Positions 32,278 through 42,112 are shown, counted from the first letter of the stretch. The stretch is DNA of 64,000 bases from Tropicimonas isoalkanivorans (GCF_900112335.1 NZ_FOLG01000001.1:496001-560000), one strand, 5' to 3'. Numbers and translations: made by a program. Notes: generated by a model from the sequence alone, not told the origin.

Positions 32278-32736
32278 TCAGCTTTCCGCCTTCATCTCCC
32301 ATCGGCCGCTCTCCTCCGACCAGTACTGCGCGGCCGCTCCCGCGCCGGTAAGCGCCTTCCACTGGCCGCGCGCATGCTGAACCGCCGCCGGGTCGTGGCC
32401 GTCAAAGAGGATGCAAACGCGGTCGAGGGCGGCCACCTCCTCCGCCCCGACCGCCGCGCCATCCACCGCCATCAGGCAAGCGGCGGCGTTGGGAATGTCC
32501 TCCGCCGCCGTCAGAAGGACCGGCTGGCGGGCGTCGTGCGGCCCGCCGGCCATCCCATGCGGCAGGAACCCGTCCTCCGGCCCCAGCCAAAGCTTCTGAT
32601 CCAGCCAATCCAGCCGCCCCGGGTCAGTGCCCCGCACCACCACCCGCCACCCGCGCTGAAGGGACTTCTCCAGCAGCATCGGCAAGGTCGCCTCGAGCGG
32701 CTGTCGGGTAAGATGGTAGAAAAGGGCCTGCCCCAT
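32278..32736 (-). CDS. holC: DNA polymerase III chi subunit
   Basis: 152-residue chi subunit of the clamp-loader complex, which links the polymerase to single-strand binding protein. The family pattern is clear: FYHLTRQPLEATLPMLLEKSLQRGWRVVVRG, LDWLDQKLWLGPEDGFLPHG, PVLLT, and VCILFDGHDPAAVQHARGQWKALTGAGAAAQYWSEESGRWEMKA. It lies 28 bases after pepA on the same strand, the same pepA-holC pairing seen in many proteobacteria. Confidence 0.92.
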   Translation of the reverse strand: MGQALFYHLTRQPLEATLPMLLEKSLQRGWRVVVRGTDPGRLDWLDQKLWLGPEDGFLPHGMAGGPHDARQPVLLTAAEDIPNAAACLMAVDGAAVGAEEVAALDRVCILFDGHDPAAVQHARGQWKALTGAGAAAQYWSEESGRWEMKAES

Positions 32737-32764
32737 CAGCGTATCCGGACCGCGATCGTTCGCA

Positions 32765-34237
32765 TCACGACTCGTAGCCGTCCCGGATCATCCGGTCGAG
32801 CGCGAGCACGCCCCAGCCGGACGCGCCCTTCGGCCCGAGCGCCGGTGCAGAGGCGGGCTGTGCAACCCCGGCGATATCGAGATGGATCCATGGCACGCCT
32901 TCCTTCACGAACCGGTGCAGGAACTCCGCCGCCGTGATCGCGCCTCCCCAACGGGTCCCCACGTTCTTCACGTCCGCCTTGTCCGATTTCAGCAGTTTGG
33001 CATAGCTCTCGCCCAGGGGCATCCGCCAAGCGCCTTCGCCCTCCGCCGCGGCGGCCTTGAGGAAGGCATCGCAGAACGCGTCGTCGTTGGAGAAGACGCC
33101 CGCGTTGTCATGCCCCAGCGAGACGATGATGGCGCCGGTCAGCGTGGCAAGGTCCACCATGCCGCGCGGCTCAAAGCGCTCCTGCGCGTACCACATGACA
33201 TCGCCCAGAACGAGCCGGCCCTCGGCATCGGTGTTGATCACCTCCACCGTGTCGCCCTTCATCGAGGTCACGATGTCGCCGGGGCGCTGCGCGCGTCCGT
33301 CCGGCATGTTCTCGACGAGGCCGACGAGTCCAACCACGTTGGCCTTCGCCTTGCGACCGGCCACGGCCCGCATGACGCCCGCGACGACGCCTGCGCCGCC
33401 CATGTCCATGGTCATGTCTTCCATACCTCCGGCGGGCTTGATCGAGATCCCTCCGGTGTCGAACACCACGCCTTTGCCGACCAGCGCCAGCGGCGCCTCG
33501 TCTCCGCCGCCCTTCCACTGCATGACAACCACCTTGGATGGGCTTTCCGACCCCTGCCCCACGCCAAGGAGCATGGTCATGCCAAGCTCCTCCAGCTTGT
33601 CCTCGTCCAGCACCTCGACCTCGACGCCGAGGTCCTGCAGGCCCTCCAGTCGCGCGGCGAATTCTTCCGTGGTCAGCACATTGGCGGGCAGGTTTACCAG
33701 GTCGCGGGTAAAACACACGCCGTCCGCGAGAGCCATGACCTCGGCCATGGCGGCCTGGGTCTCTTTCGCATCGCGCACCATGATCTGCATGGCGCCCGCA
33801 GTCTCGGAGGCTTTCTCCCCGGACTTGCAGGCCTCGAAGGCATAGGCCCCCAGGCTCATGCCCAACGCAATCTGTTCGGGGTGCTTGCGCACGCCGGCGA
33901 GCACAAGAACGCCGCTCTTGCCCCGCACCTTGCCGATGGACGCCCCGGCCTTGCGCGAGTCCGTGTCGGACGCCTGCCGATCGAGCAATACCACCTGCAC
34001 CGCCTCGGCGCCCAGGCCGCCGGGAAACGCGAGATCCTTCGCCTCGCCCGGCTTCATCTTAGAGAACGCCTCGCTCTCGGTGAAACGGGCCAGCGCGCCG
34101 CGTGTCAGCCTGTTCACCCGGCGGGCCGGCACGTCCAGCTTGCCGTCGGCAGGAACGAGAACGGCGATGCGTCCGGCGAAAGACTTCAGGTCTTCGAGGT
34201 CGGTGGCAAGGATCTCTACGTCGGGGGCCATGGTCAT
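32765..34237 (-). CDS. pepA: Leucyl aminopeptidase (M17)
   Basis: 490-residue cytosolic metallo-aminopeptidase (M17), working as a hexamer with two metals. An N-terminal macro-like domain is followed by the catalytic domain with LVGKGVVFDTGGISIKPAGGMEDMTMDMGGAG and the signature NTDAEGRLVLGD, whose Asp and Glu bind the metals. TRWGGAITAAEFLHRFV and PWIHLDIAG are also standard. The start is a double ATG (34237 or 34231); both keep the family N-terminus. It is upstream of holC and divergent from a DUF2270 gene. Confidence 0.95.
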   Translation of the reverse strand: MTMAPDVEILATDLEDLKSFAGRIAVLVPADGKLDVPARRVNRLTRGALARFTESEAFSKMKPGEAKDLAFPGGLGAEAVQVVLLDRQASDTDSRKAGASIGKVRGKSGVLVLAGVRKHPEQIALGMSLGAYAFEACKSGEKASETAGAMQIMVRDAKETQAAMAEVMALADGVCFTRDLVNLPANVLTTEEFAARLEGLQDLGVEVEVLDEDKLEELGMTMLLGVGQGSESPSKVVVMQWKGGGDEAPLALVGKGVVFDTGGISIKPAGGMEDMTMDMGGAGVVAGVMRAVAGRKAKANVVGLVGLVENMPDGRAQRPGDIVTSMKGDTVEVINTDAEGRLVLGDVMWYAQERFEPRGMVDLATLTGAIIVSLGHDNAGVFSNDDAFCDAFLKAAAAEGEGAWRMPLGESYAKLLKSDKADVKNVGTRWGGAITAAEFLHRFVKEGVPWIHLDIAGVAQPASAPALGPKGASGWGVLALDRMIRDGYES

Positions 34238-34415
34238 GCAGCGAACTCCAATGATGTTTCGACCATACCTAGCCCCCCGCGCCGCCCACCGCCAGCAGTC
34301 CCGACCGGTGGCCGGGAACGGATGGGTAAATTGCCCGATGTTGTTTCGCGATGGAGCTTGCCACGATAGGCTGACGACAGGGGAGCGTGGCGCAGGTACA
34401 GCCTTGGGAGGGGTG

Positions 34416-35090
34416 ATGCCGGGAAACTCGAAGAATTGCCGAAAACTGACACCGGCCGAAATGGGAGCGATCGCGCATCTGTACCGGGGCGAGGTCTATC
34501 GCAGCACGATCTGGCGCACCCGGCTCGACACGACGACGAACTGGTCCGTGGTCTCGCTCGGCGCGGCAATCTCGCTGTCCTACACCACCAAGGAGGCCTC
34601 GGCACTGCCGCTGCTGCTGGTGGGCGTGCTCATCTGGACGCTGATGCTGCTGGAATCCCGACGCTATCGATACTTCAACGTTTGGCGGGCGCGGGCGCGC
34701 TACATGGAAGTCCATTTCTACGCCCCGATGCTGCAGGACGGCGACCTGCATATGGAACAGGACTGGCAAAAGGTCCTGGCAGAGGACTACTGGCGCCCTG
34801 AGTACCATGTCAGCCTTCTGACGGCGATGGGACGGCGGATCCGCCGGAACTACCTCTGGATCCTGTCGGTGCAGATGATGGCCTATGTCGGAAAACTGGT
34901 GGTGCATCCGACGCCCGCGAGTTCTGTCGCGCAAGTCATCCACCGCGCCGATACCGGCCCGCTGCCGGGCGAACTGGTGCTTGGAATCGGCGTGGTCTAC
35001 CTCTCCGCGTTCGTCGTGATCGCCCAGGTGACCGGCCGGCGGGATGCCCGGCGCAGCGCCCAGCGCGGCGCGGGCCAATCCCTCGGCTGA
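34416..35090 (+). CDS. DUF2270 membrane protein
   Basis: 224-residue inner-membrane protein of the DUF2270 family, unknown function. It starts with a soluble stretch (LTPAEMGAIAHLYRGEVYRSTIWRTRLDTTTNWSVV), then two close membrane segments (AAISLSYT and ALPLLLVGVLIWTLMLLESRRYRYFNVWRARARYMEVHFYAP). A long cytoplasmic part (HMEQDWQKVLAEDYWRPEYHVSLLTAMGRRIRRNYLWI) and two C-terminal membrane segments (ILSVQMMAYVGKLVV; LVLGIGVVYLSAFVVIAQVTG) follow. GGGAGGGG lies just before the ATG at 34416. It sits alone between pepA and the lpt operon. Confidence 0.88.
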   Translation: MPGNSKNCRKLTPAEMGAIAHLYRGEVYRSTIWRTRLDTTTNWSVVSLGAAISLSYTTKEASALPLLLVGVLIWTLMLLESRRYRYFNVWRARARYMEVHFYAPMLQDGDLHMEQDWQKVLAEDYWRPEYHVSLLTAMGRRIRRNYLWILSVQMMAYVGKLVVHPTPASSVAQVIHRADTGPLPGELVLGIGVVYLSAFVVIAQVTGRRDARRSAQRGAGQSLG

Positions 35091-35141
35091 GCGCCCGTCC
35101 GCAAAGGCGCCCCCGACCTGGCCGGATTCACCGCCCCCCAG

Positions 35142-35204
35142 CTTCTTGTGTCAAAAAATATCCCGGGGGGCGCGCTCGCAGAGCGCGGGGGGCAGCGCCC
35201 CCCG
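35142..35204 (+). repeat. Extragenic twin-hairpin element, copy 2 (family A)
   Basis: CTTCTTGTGTC head, AAAATATCC, then hairpin 1 CGCGCTC/GAGCGCG (35171-35187, 3-base loop) and hairpin 2 GGGGGGC/GCCCCCC (35187-35203, loop AGC). Hairpin 1 differs in sequence from copies 1 and 3 yet still pairs perfectly. It lies after the DUF2270 gene, upstream of lptF. Confidence 0.85.
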
Positions 35205-35343
35205 TCCGACGCCTGCCGCGTGTCCGCGCCGGCGGACGTGTCTCCCCGACCCCGATCGGCATCCCATCGCGCGGTAGCGTTTTACCGGGTCGCCGATTTC
35301 GTCTAAGCCAATCGAAAAACGACGAACCCGGAGCAGGAACCGC

Positions 35344-36474
35344 GTGGCGCGATTCGACCGATATTTCCTTCAACAGCTCATGTGGCTGTTCGGCTTCTTC
35401 GCGCTCGTGCTGGTCTCGGTGTATTGGATCAACCGGGCCGTGGTGCTGTTCGACCAGATCCTGGCGGACGGACAGTCCGCCGGCGTCTTCGTGACGCTTA
35501 CCCTCTACACGCTGCCCAACGTCATCCGGATGGTGCTTCCGATCGCCGCCTTCGTCGCAGCCGTCTACGTCACCAACCGCCTGACGACGGAAAGCGAGCT
35601 CGTGGTTGCGCAGGCAACCGGCATGTCCGCCTGGCGCATGGCGCGGCCTGTCGTCGCCTTCGGCCTGATCGCATCGCTGCTGATGGCGCTCCTCGTGCAT
35701 TTCCTCGTCCCGATGAGCCGCACCCAGCTTGCGGACCGGACCGAGGAAATCGAGGCCAATGTCGCGGCAAGGATGCTGAGCGAGGGACAATTCCTGAATC
35801 CGGCCCGCGGCATCACCTTCTACATCCGGGAGATTACGCGCGAAGGCGAGTTGGTCGACGTCTTTCTGTCCGATTCCCGCTCCGATACGACGCGGACAGA
35901 CTACCTGGCCGCCCGCGCCTACCTGGTGCAACAGGAGAGCGGTCCGAAGCTCGTGATGGTGGATGGCTCGGCACAGACCTACGATCTCGCGGATCGGCGA
36001 CTGCTCGTCACGGCATTCGAGAATTTTACATACGACGTAGGCGCGTTGATGCGGTCCGGCGGGCGGGACAAGCGGGACGTGCGGGAATACGACACCCTGA
36101 CGCTATTTGCTCCCGACGCGGCGGCGCTTGCGGCCACGGGCGCGGATCGGGCCGACTTCCTCTACGAGGGCCACTTGCGGATCGCCCAACCCTTCAACCC
36201 ACTGGTCGCCGCGCTGATCGGCTTCTCCGCGCTGATGGTCGGCGGGTTCAGCCGTTTCGGCGTCTGGCGGCAGATCGGGCTCGCGGTTTTTCTGATCATC
36301 ATCCTGCAAGCCGTGGAGAACCAGACGGCCGACATGGCTCGGCACGATGCGTCGGCATGGCCGTTGGTGTATTTGCCGACTGTCCTCGGCGCTGCCGCAA
36401 TCTTGTTCATGCTCTGGGTGTCCGGCAGGCCAGCGCTGCTGCGGCGGGTCAACCGCCCGGAGGCGGACGCATGA
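35344..36474 (+). CDS. lptF: LPS export ABC transporter permease LptF
   Basis: 376-residue inner-membrane permease that, with LptG and LptB, extracts lipopolysaccharide from the membrane. Three N-terminal membrane segments (from FFALVLVSVYWINRAVVLFDQ), a large periplasmic beta-jellyroll (about 110-275), and three C-terminal segments are visible. The family pattern RLTTESELVVAQATGMSAWRMARPV marks the coupling region. The GTG at 35344 is the family start and follows CCGGAGCAGGA. First gene of the compact block lptF-lptG-lptD-surA-pdxA-rsmA; its stop overlaps lptG as ATGA. Confidence 0.93.
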   Translation: MARFDRYFLQQLMWLFGFFALVLVSVYWINRAVVLFDQILADGQSAGVFVTLTLYTLPNVIRMVLPIAAFVAAVYVTNRLTTESELVVAQATGMSAWRMARPVVAFGLIASLLMALLVHFLVPMSRTQLADRTEEIEANVAARMLSEGQFLNPARGITFYIREITREGELVDVFLSDSRSDTTRTDYLAARAYLVQQESGPKLVMVDGSAQTYDLADRRLLVTAFENFTYDVGALMRSGGRDKRDVREYDTLTLFAPDAAALAATGADRADFLYEGHLRIAQPFNPLVAALIGFSALMVGGFSRFGVWRQIGLAVFLIIILQAVENQTADMARHDASAWPLVYLPTVLGAAAILFMLWVSGRPALLRRVNRPEADA

Positions 36475-37577
36475 AGCTGCAACTCTACTTTGCGCGAAAG
36501 TTCCTGATGATCCTGATTGGGATCTTTGCGGTTTTCGCGATTTTCCTGACGCTGCTGGACATGGTGGACCAGATGCGCCGCTTCGACAGCGCGGAGCTTT
36601 CTTTCGGCGGCGCCCTGCAGCTTTCCCTGCTTGCCGCGCCAGAGACCCTCTACGCGATGCTCCCCTTAATGGTCATGCTAGCCACGCTGGCGCTGTTTCT
36701 CGGCCTTGCCCGGACGTCGGAACTGGTCGTGACGCGCGCGGCGGGCCGTTCGGCGATCCGGGCCATGATCGCGCCGGCCATTACCGCGGCCCTCGTGGGT
36801 GTCTTCGGCGTGACGGTCCTGAACCCCATCGTCGCGGCCACGAAACATGGGTACGAACGGCGGGCAGCGGAACTCTCCGGCAGCGGCAACAGCGTGCTGT
36901 CGGTTAGCCGCGAGGGGCTGTGGCTGCGCCAGGGCGGCGAGGAGGGACAGACCGTAATCCGGGCGCAGCGGGCCAACCTGGATGGCACGGTGCTTTACGG
37001 TGTGACCTTCATCGGCTTTGCCCCCGAGGGTGCGGGCGCGACAGGGGCAGTCCGCCGGGCGGAAGCCGAAAGCGCCACGCTCGTGGACGGCGCGTGGAAG
37101 CTCACCGGTGCCAAACTCTGGCCGTTGACGGTGGAGAACCCCGAGGCGGAGGCGAGCCTCCATGACGAGGTGCTCCTGCCCTCCACCCTGACCCAGACCC
37201 AGATCCGCGACAGTTTCGGCTCCCCCGCCTCCGTGCCGATCTGGGAACTGCCTGCCTTCATCGCGGACCTCGACACCGCAGGTTTCTCCGCCCGGCTGCA
37301 CCGGGTGTGGTTCCAGATGGAGCTGGCTCTGCCGCTGTTTCTGGCATCCATGGTCATGATCGGCGCCGGCTTCACCATGCGCCACACGCGGTTCGGGCGC
37401 ACCGGGCTGATGGTGCTGCTGGCGCTGATGATGGGCTTCGGCGCTTTCTTCATCCGGAACTTCGCGCAGGTTCTCGGCCAAAACGGTGACATCCCCATCT
37501 CGCTCGCCGCCTGGGCGCCGCCGGCCGCGGCGATCCTGATGTCCATGGGACTACTACTGCACCTGGAGGACGGATGA
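36471..37577 (+). CDS. lptG: LPS export ABC transporter permease LptG
   Basis: 368-residue partner permease of LptF with the same layout: three N-terminal membrane segments (FLMILIGIFAVFAIFLTLLDMVDQ...), the coupling motif FLGLARTSELVVTRAAGRSAIRAM, a periplasmic domain (about 100-270), and three C-terminal segments ending WAPPAAAILMSMGLLLHLEDG. The start ATG overlaps the lptF stop, and its own stop overlaps lptD as ATGA (37574-37577), so the three lpt genes are translationally coupled. ATG at 36471 is the only sensible start. Confidence 0.93.
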   Translation: MKLQLYFARKFLMILIGIFAVFAIFLTLLDMVDQMRRFDSAELSFGGALQLSLLAAPETLYAMLPLMVMLATLALFLGLARTSELVVTRAAGRSAIRAMIAPAITAALVGVFGVTVLNPIVAATKHGYERRAAELSGSGNSVLSVSREGLWLRQGGEEGQTVIRAQRANLDGTVLYGVTFIGFAPEGAGATGAVRRAEAESATLVDGAWKLTGAKLWPLTVENPEAEASLHDEVLLPSTLTQTQIRDSFGSPASVPIWELPAFIADLDTAGFSARLHRVWFQMELALPLFLASMVMIGAGFTMRHTRFGRTGLMVLLALMMGFGAFFIRNFAQVLGQNGDIPISLAAWAPPAAAILMSMGLLLHLEDG

Positions 37578-39796
37578 GACGCCCCCCGTTTCGTATGGCG
37601 TTGGCCCGCATTAGGCACTTCTTGCGCAGCTCGGTGAGTGCTTTTCGCTACGATGCGCCCGGCGCAGCGTGTTCTGGCGCAGGCCTGGTCGCCGGCGCGC
37701 TCGTGGCTTTCTGCGCAACGTCCGCCGCCGCCCAGGCAACGCCGCCTGCCACCCTTGTTGCGGACAAGGTCGAGATCACCGCAGACGGCAGCCTGGTCGC
37801 GACGGGCTCAGTCGAGGCGCTCTACGAGGACGCACGATTGAAGGCGGAACGAATCGTCTATAACCCGGACGCCGACCGGCTCGAAATCGACGGGCCGATC
37901 GTCCTGACACAGGGCGACAACACGATCGTCCTCGCCGATAGCGCGGCGCTCTCACCAGACCTGCAGGACGGGCTGCTTCGCTCGGCCCGTGTGGTCATGG
38001 ATCAACAGCTTCAGCTTGCCGCTGCGGAGATCGACCGCGTAGACGGCCGCTATACCCAGCTTTACAAGACCGTCGCCTCCTCCTGCGAGGTCTGTGCCGC
38101 CCGTCCTGTGCCACTCTGGCAGATCAGGGCGCGGCGGGTGGTGCACGACGATGTAGAGAAGCAACTTTACTTCGACCACGCAATTTTCGAAGTCGCGGGC
38201 GTGCCGGTGATGTACCTGCCACGCCTGCGCCTGCCTGACCCCACGGTCGAACGCGCGACTGGGTTCCTGACCCCGTTCCTGCGCACAACTGATGAGCTCG
38301 GATTTGGCATCAAGGCCCCTTACTTCGTCACGCTTGGCCAAAACCGCGACGTGACCTTTACGCCCTACTGGTCCTCGAACCGGACACGCACGCTGGAGTT
38401 GCGCTACCGAGAGGCGTTTCGAAACGGCGAAATCGAGTTCAACGGCGCCGTCAGCCGGGACGACATCCGCCCCGAGGGCCCCCGGGCCTACCTGTTCGGC
38501 GAAGGGGCGTTCGAGCTTCCCTACGGTTTCGATCTCGATTTCGGCCTCGAGACCGCGTCCGACGATACTTACCTGATCGACTATGACTATTCCGACGTCG
38601 ACCGCCTCGACAGCTTCGTGTCGCTGTCCCGCACGCGCCGTGATCGGACGTTCCTCGCCGAGACCCACGTTTACCGCTCCCTTCGCTCCACGGATGACAG
38701 AGAAACGCAGCCCTACCTGGTGGGCGATGCCTCCTGGGCGCATCGGTTCGACGCGCCGTGGATCGGTGGCACGGCGGATTACTTTCTCGCCTACCACGGA
38801 CACCGCCGCCGGTCCGATCTGGATATCGAGGGGCGCGACGTGAGCCGGCTGGCCGGTGAGCTGGGCTGGCGGCGCAACTGGATCGGCCCCGCCGGTCTGC
38901 TTTTCAACGCCTCCGCCCGCGGCGTGCTGGATCACACGCAGGTGCGCGACGATAACCGCTACGACGACGAGATCACCCGGTTCACCCCCTTCGGCATCGC
39001 CGAGGTGCGCTGGCCGTGGCAAAAGCAGGCCGCACGCGCCAGCCACGTGATCGAGCCGGTGGTGCAGGTCGTCTGGAGTCCGGACACGGACGAGACCTTG
39101 CCGCAGGACGAGAGCACGCAGCTCGAGTTCGACGAGGGAAATCTGTTCGGTCTTTCCCGTTTCCCCTCCGGGGATGTCCTGGAACGCGGGCTGCGCGCCA
39201 ATGTTGGCGTCGCCTGGACCCGCTACGACCCATCGGGCTGGAACCTGCAAACCACAGTCGGGCGGGTCTACCGGGAGCAGGACCTTGGCCAGTTCGCTGG
39301 ATACGACAGCCTTGACGGCCGATGGTCCGACTGGCTGGCCTCGGTGGAACTGGATATTCCGGGCCGGCTGACGGTCGTGAACCGCACGCTCTTCAACGAC
39401 GAATTCGACCTCACGAAGAACGAGACCCGATTGGGTTGGAACAGCGATCCCCTGGAGTTCAGCACCACATACGTCTGGCTGGAGCCGAGCCTGGTGGAGG
39501 ACCGGGACGTGACGACGCACGAGTTCGGATTCGCTGGCGACTGGGACATCGACCAACGGTGGCGCAGCACATTGGACATGCGATACGACATCGAGCTCAA
39601 CCGCGCGGCATCGGCGCGACTCGGTTTGGAGTACCGCACCGAATGCGCCACCTTCGATTTCGGGGTGCGCCGTCGATTTACCTCCACCGAACAGCTCAAC
39701 CCGACCACCGATTTCACGTTTGAGGTCCAGCTCGCCGGGTTTGGCACGGCCGAGGGCGGCCGGCCGCGCCCCTCCCGGGTCGGTTGCCGTGGTTAG
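37574..39796 (+). CDS. lptD: LPS-assembly protein LptD (outer-membrane translocon)
   Basis: 740-residue outer-membrane beta-barrel that, with LptE, inserts lipopolysaccharide in the outer leaflet. A long signal region (signal-like stretch ending CATSAAAQ near residue 54) is followed by an OstA jellyroll (PATLVADKVEITADGSLVATGSVEALYEDARLKAERIVYN) and a large barrel rich in alternating aromatic strands up to residue 740. The family segment VPVMYLPRLRLPDPTVERATGFLTP is present, as are the N-terminal Cys pair CEVC (about 172-175) and the late Cys in YRTECATFDFGV that would form the LptD disulfides. About 30 residues before the hydrophobic core make the signal unusually long; a later start is possible. 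Confidence 0.93.
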   Translation: MRRPPFRMALARIRHFLRSSVSAFRYDAPGAACSGAGLVAGALVAFCATSAAAQATPPATLVADKVEITADGSLVATGSVEALYEDARLKAERIVYNPDADRLEIDGPIVLTQGDNTIVLADSAALSPDLQDGLLRSARVVMDQQLQLAAAEIDRVDGRYTQLYKTVASSCEVCAARPVPLWQIRARRVVHDDVEKQLYFDHAIFEVAGVPVMYLPRLRLPDPTVERATGFLTPFLRTTDELGFGIKAPYFVTLGQNRDVTFTPYWSSNRTRTLELRYREAFRNGEIEFNGAVSRDDIRPEGPRAYLFGEGAFELPYGFDLDFGLETASDDTYLIDYDYSDVDRLDSFVSLSRTRRDRTFLAETHVYRSLRSTDDRETQPYLVGDASWAHRFDAPWIGGTADYFLAYHGHRRRSDLDIEGRDVSRLAGELGWRRNWIGPAGLLFNASARGVLDHTQVRDDNRYDDEITRFTPFGIAEVRWPWQKQAARASHVIEPVVQVVWSPDTDETLPQDESTQLEFDEGNLFGLSRFPSGDVLERGLRANVGVAWTRYDPSGWNLQTTVGRVYREQDLGQFAGYDSLDGRWSDWLASVELDIPGRLTVVNRTLFNDEFDLTKNETRLGWNSDPLEFSTTYVWLEPSLVEDRDVTTHEFGFAGDWDIDQRWRSTLDMRYDIELNRAASARLGLEYRTECATFDFGVRRRFTSTEQLNPTTDFTFEVQLAGFGTAEGGRPRPSRVGCRG

Positions 39797-39893
39797 ACCG
39801 ACTTGTCGCAGACGGGACGCTGGCTTAGAACGCACCAAAGGCACCCGGGCAATTCGACCGACCCGGGCCGGGGCAGGAACGGGAGCATTTGGA

Positions 39894-41117
39894 ATGATCC
39901 GCGTATATCGGGCAATGTTGGCCGGACTTGTGGCGCTGTGTCTGTCGCCGGTTGCGGCGCCAGCGCAGACAGGAGCGTTCTCTCCCGTCGTCATCGTGAA
40001 CGAGCGGCCGATCACCCGATACGAGCTTGAGCAGCGGATCAAGATCCTCGAGCTATTCCGAACCACCGGCGACGTGGAAAAGCGCGCGATGGAGGATCTG
40101 ATCGACGACCGCCTCCGCATGGAAGCCGCCTCTCGCACGGGCATCTCGCTGACCCCCGAGATGACGCAGGCAGGCATGGCGGAGTTCGCGCAGCGCACCA
40201 ATATGGATGTTCCAACCTTCATTCAGGCCCTGGCCGCCCAAGGTGTATCGGAGGAGACCTTCCGCGATTTCATCAATGCCGGCATGGCCTGGCGGGAAGT
40301 TGTCGCAGCACGCTTCGGCCCACGGGTGGAGATTACCGACGCTGAGGTCGACCGCGCGCTGTCCGTGACGTCGCGGACGGGCGGCGCAGAAGCGCAGCTG
40401 GCGGAGATCATCCTGCCTGCGCGGGACCCCGACGAAGCGGCGCGTTCCGAAGCGCTCGCAAATCAACTGGCGGAGAGCGTGACCACCGTCGGCGCCTTTG
40501 CCGCAGCGGCGCGGGAATATTCCCTGTCGAGCACACGCGGCAATGGCGGCCGCCTCCCCCGCGCGCTGCCGCTCTCCGAATTGCCGCCGCCGATCCGTGC
40601 CCAGATCCTGACGCTTGCACCCGGGAGGGTGACGGACCCGATCTCCGTTCCCAATGCGGTAGCGATTTTCCAGCTTATCGAATTGCGCGAGACCGGTCTG
40701 GAGGAGCCGCAGAACGTCACGCTCGAATATGCCACCTACCTGATTCCCGGTGGCCGCAGCGAGGCCGCACTGACCGAAGCCGCAAGTGTGATTGGCCGCG
40801 TCGATACCTGCAAGGATCTCTACGGCGTTAACAAGGGTCAGGCGCCTGAGCGGCTGACGGTCAATTCCCTGCCCTCCAGCGAAGTGCCGCGTGACGTCGC
40901 CCTGGAACTGGCGAAGCTCGACCCCGGAGAGATCTCGACCGCGCTGACCCGCGGCAGCAACCTTGCCTTGCTGATGCTCTGCGCCCGCACACCGGTTTAC
41001 GAGGCAGAGCCCGATCGCGCGGCAATACGGGCACGGCTCCGCAATCAGAGGCTTGGGGCCTACGGCGAAGGCTACCTGGCTGAGCTAAGGGCCGACGCCA
41101 TCATCCTTTACCCGTGA
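39894..41117 (+). CDS. surA: SurA-like periplasmic chaperone / PPIase
   Basis: 407-residue periplasmic folding factor for outer-membrane proteins such as LptD, encoded directly before it. Sec signal peptide about 1-24 (VAAPAQ). The SurA N-terminal chaperone domain starts FSPVVIVNERPITRYELEQRIKIL, and a parvulin-type peptidyl-prolyl isomerase domain occupies about 165-265 (FAAAAREYSLSSTRGNGGRLPRALPLSELPPPIRAQILTLAPGRVTDPISVPNAVAIFQLIEL). Only one parvulin domain is clear, compared with two in E. coli SurA. The ATG at 39894 follows GGGAGC. The stop overlaps the GTG of pdxA. Confidence 0.9.
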   Translation: MIRVYRAMLAGLVALCLSPVAAPAQTGAFSPVVIVNERPITRYELEQRIKILELFRTTGDVEKRAMEDLIDDRLRMEAASRTGISLTPEMTQAGMAEFAQRTNMDVPTFIQALAAQGVSEETFRDFINAGMAWREVVAARFGPRVEITDAEVDRALSVTSRTGGAEAQLAEIILPARDPDEAARSEALANQLAESVTTVGAFAAAAREYSLSSTRGNGGRLPRALPLSELPPPIRAQILTLAPGRVTDPISVPNAVAIFQLIELRETGLEEPQNVTLEYATYLIPGGRSEAALTEAASVIGRVDTCKDLYGVNKGQAPERLTVNSLPSSEVPRDVALELAKLDPGEISTALTRGSNLALLMLCARTPVYEAEPDRAAIRARLRNQRLGAYGEGYLAELRADAIILYP

Positions 41118-42112
41118 CGACGCCCACCAAGGCTCCCGCCGGTTTGCCCCCGGTCATGACATGCGGCGAACCGGCCGGGGTTGGCCCGGAGATCGCCGCG
41201 CGTCTGTGGGACGTGCACCGCGATACCCTCCCCTTCGCCTGGATCGGAGACCCGCGCCACCTGCCCTCCGGCACGCCGATAGCCGAAATCTCGGCGCCCC
41301 GCGATGCGCTCGCATGCGCCGACAGAGCTCTGCCGGTCCTGCCGCATGCCTTTCCTGCCGATGTAGACCCGGGCCACCCAGTGCCGCAAAACGCCGCCGA
41401 GGTCATCGCCGTGATCGCCCGGGCCGTGGACCTCGTCCAAAGCGGCGCGGCCGGCGCCGTGGTGACCGCGCCGATCAACAAGAAGGTGCTGCAGGACGGC
41501 GCGGGATTCGCCTACCCCGGCCACACCGAATACCTGGCGGCCCTCGGTGGTGCGGAGCAAGTCGTCATGATACTCGCCTGCGCGGAGCTTCGGGTGGTGC
41601 CCACGACAATCCACATCGCGTTGAAGGATGTGCCTGCGCGACTGACGCCAGAGCTTCTGGCCGGAACGATCCGCATCACGGATGCGGCCCTGCGCCGGGA
41701 TTTCGGCATCCCGACCCCCCGCCTCGCGGTGGCGGGCCTCAACCCTCATGCCGGAGAGGGCGGGGTGATGGGCGGGGAGGAAATCGCCTGGATCGCGCCG
41801 CTTCTGGACAGCTTGCGTGGCGAGGGGCTCACCCTCACCGGCCCCCTGCCCCCGGACACGATGTTCCACGCAGAGGCCCGGGCGCAGTACGATGCGGCGA
41901 TCTGCATGTACCATGACCAGGCTTTGATCCCGATCAAGACGCTGGATTTCGCCCGCGGGGTCAACGTGACGCTCGGCCTGCCCTTCATCCGCACATCCCC
42001 GGATCACGGCACCGCCTTCGACATTGCGGGCCACGGCGTGGCGGACATCCGTTCGACCGTGGAGGCCCTGCGACTGGCCGCAGATATGGCGCGCGCGAGG
42101 GCCGAAGGGTGA
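41114..42112 (+). CDS. pdxA: 4-hydroxythreonine-4-phosphate dehydrogenase
   Basis: 332-residue enzyme of pyridoxal phosphate synthesis; NAD-dependent, dimeric, zinc or divalent-metal binding. Family blocks: CGEPAGVGPEIAARLW at the start, GHTEYLA, NPHAGEGGVMGGEE, and the metal-site pattern MYHDQALIPIKTLDFARGVNVTLGLPFIRTSPDHGTAFDIAG near the C-terminus. The GTG at 41114 overlaps the surA stop (GTGA). The gene order lptD-surA-pdxA-rsmA is the same as in E. coli, so this is a strongly conserved neighbourhood. An extragenic twin-hairpin element separates it from rsmA. Confidence 0.96.
   Translation: MTTPTKAPAGLPPVMTCGEPAGVGPEIAARLWDVHRDTLPFAWIGDPRHLPSGTPIAEISAPRDALACADRALPVLPHAFPADVDPGHPVPQNAAEVIAVIARAVDLVQSGAAGAVVTAPINKKVLQDGAGFAYPGHTEYLAALGGAEQVVMILACAELRVVPTTIHIALKDVPARLTPELLAGTIRITDAALRRDFGIPTPRLAVAGLNPHAGEGGVMGGEEIAWIAPLLDSLRGEGLTLTGPLPPDTMFHAEARAQYDAAICMYHDQALIPIKTLDFARGVNVTLGLPFIRTSPDHGTAFDIAGHGVADIRSTVEALRLAADMARARAEG

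Noticed and set aside
37952-40222. Long minus-strand frame opposite lptD and surA
   Set aside because: LptD, with its conserved beta-barrel and motifs, explains the plus strand. The minus translation is low-complexity and without motifs.
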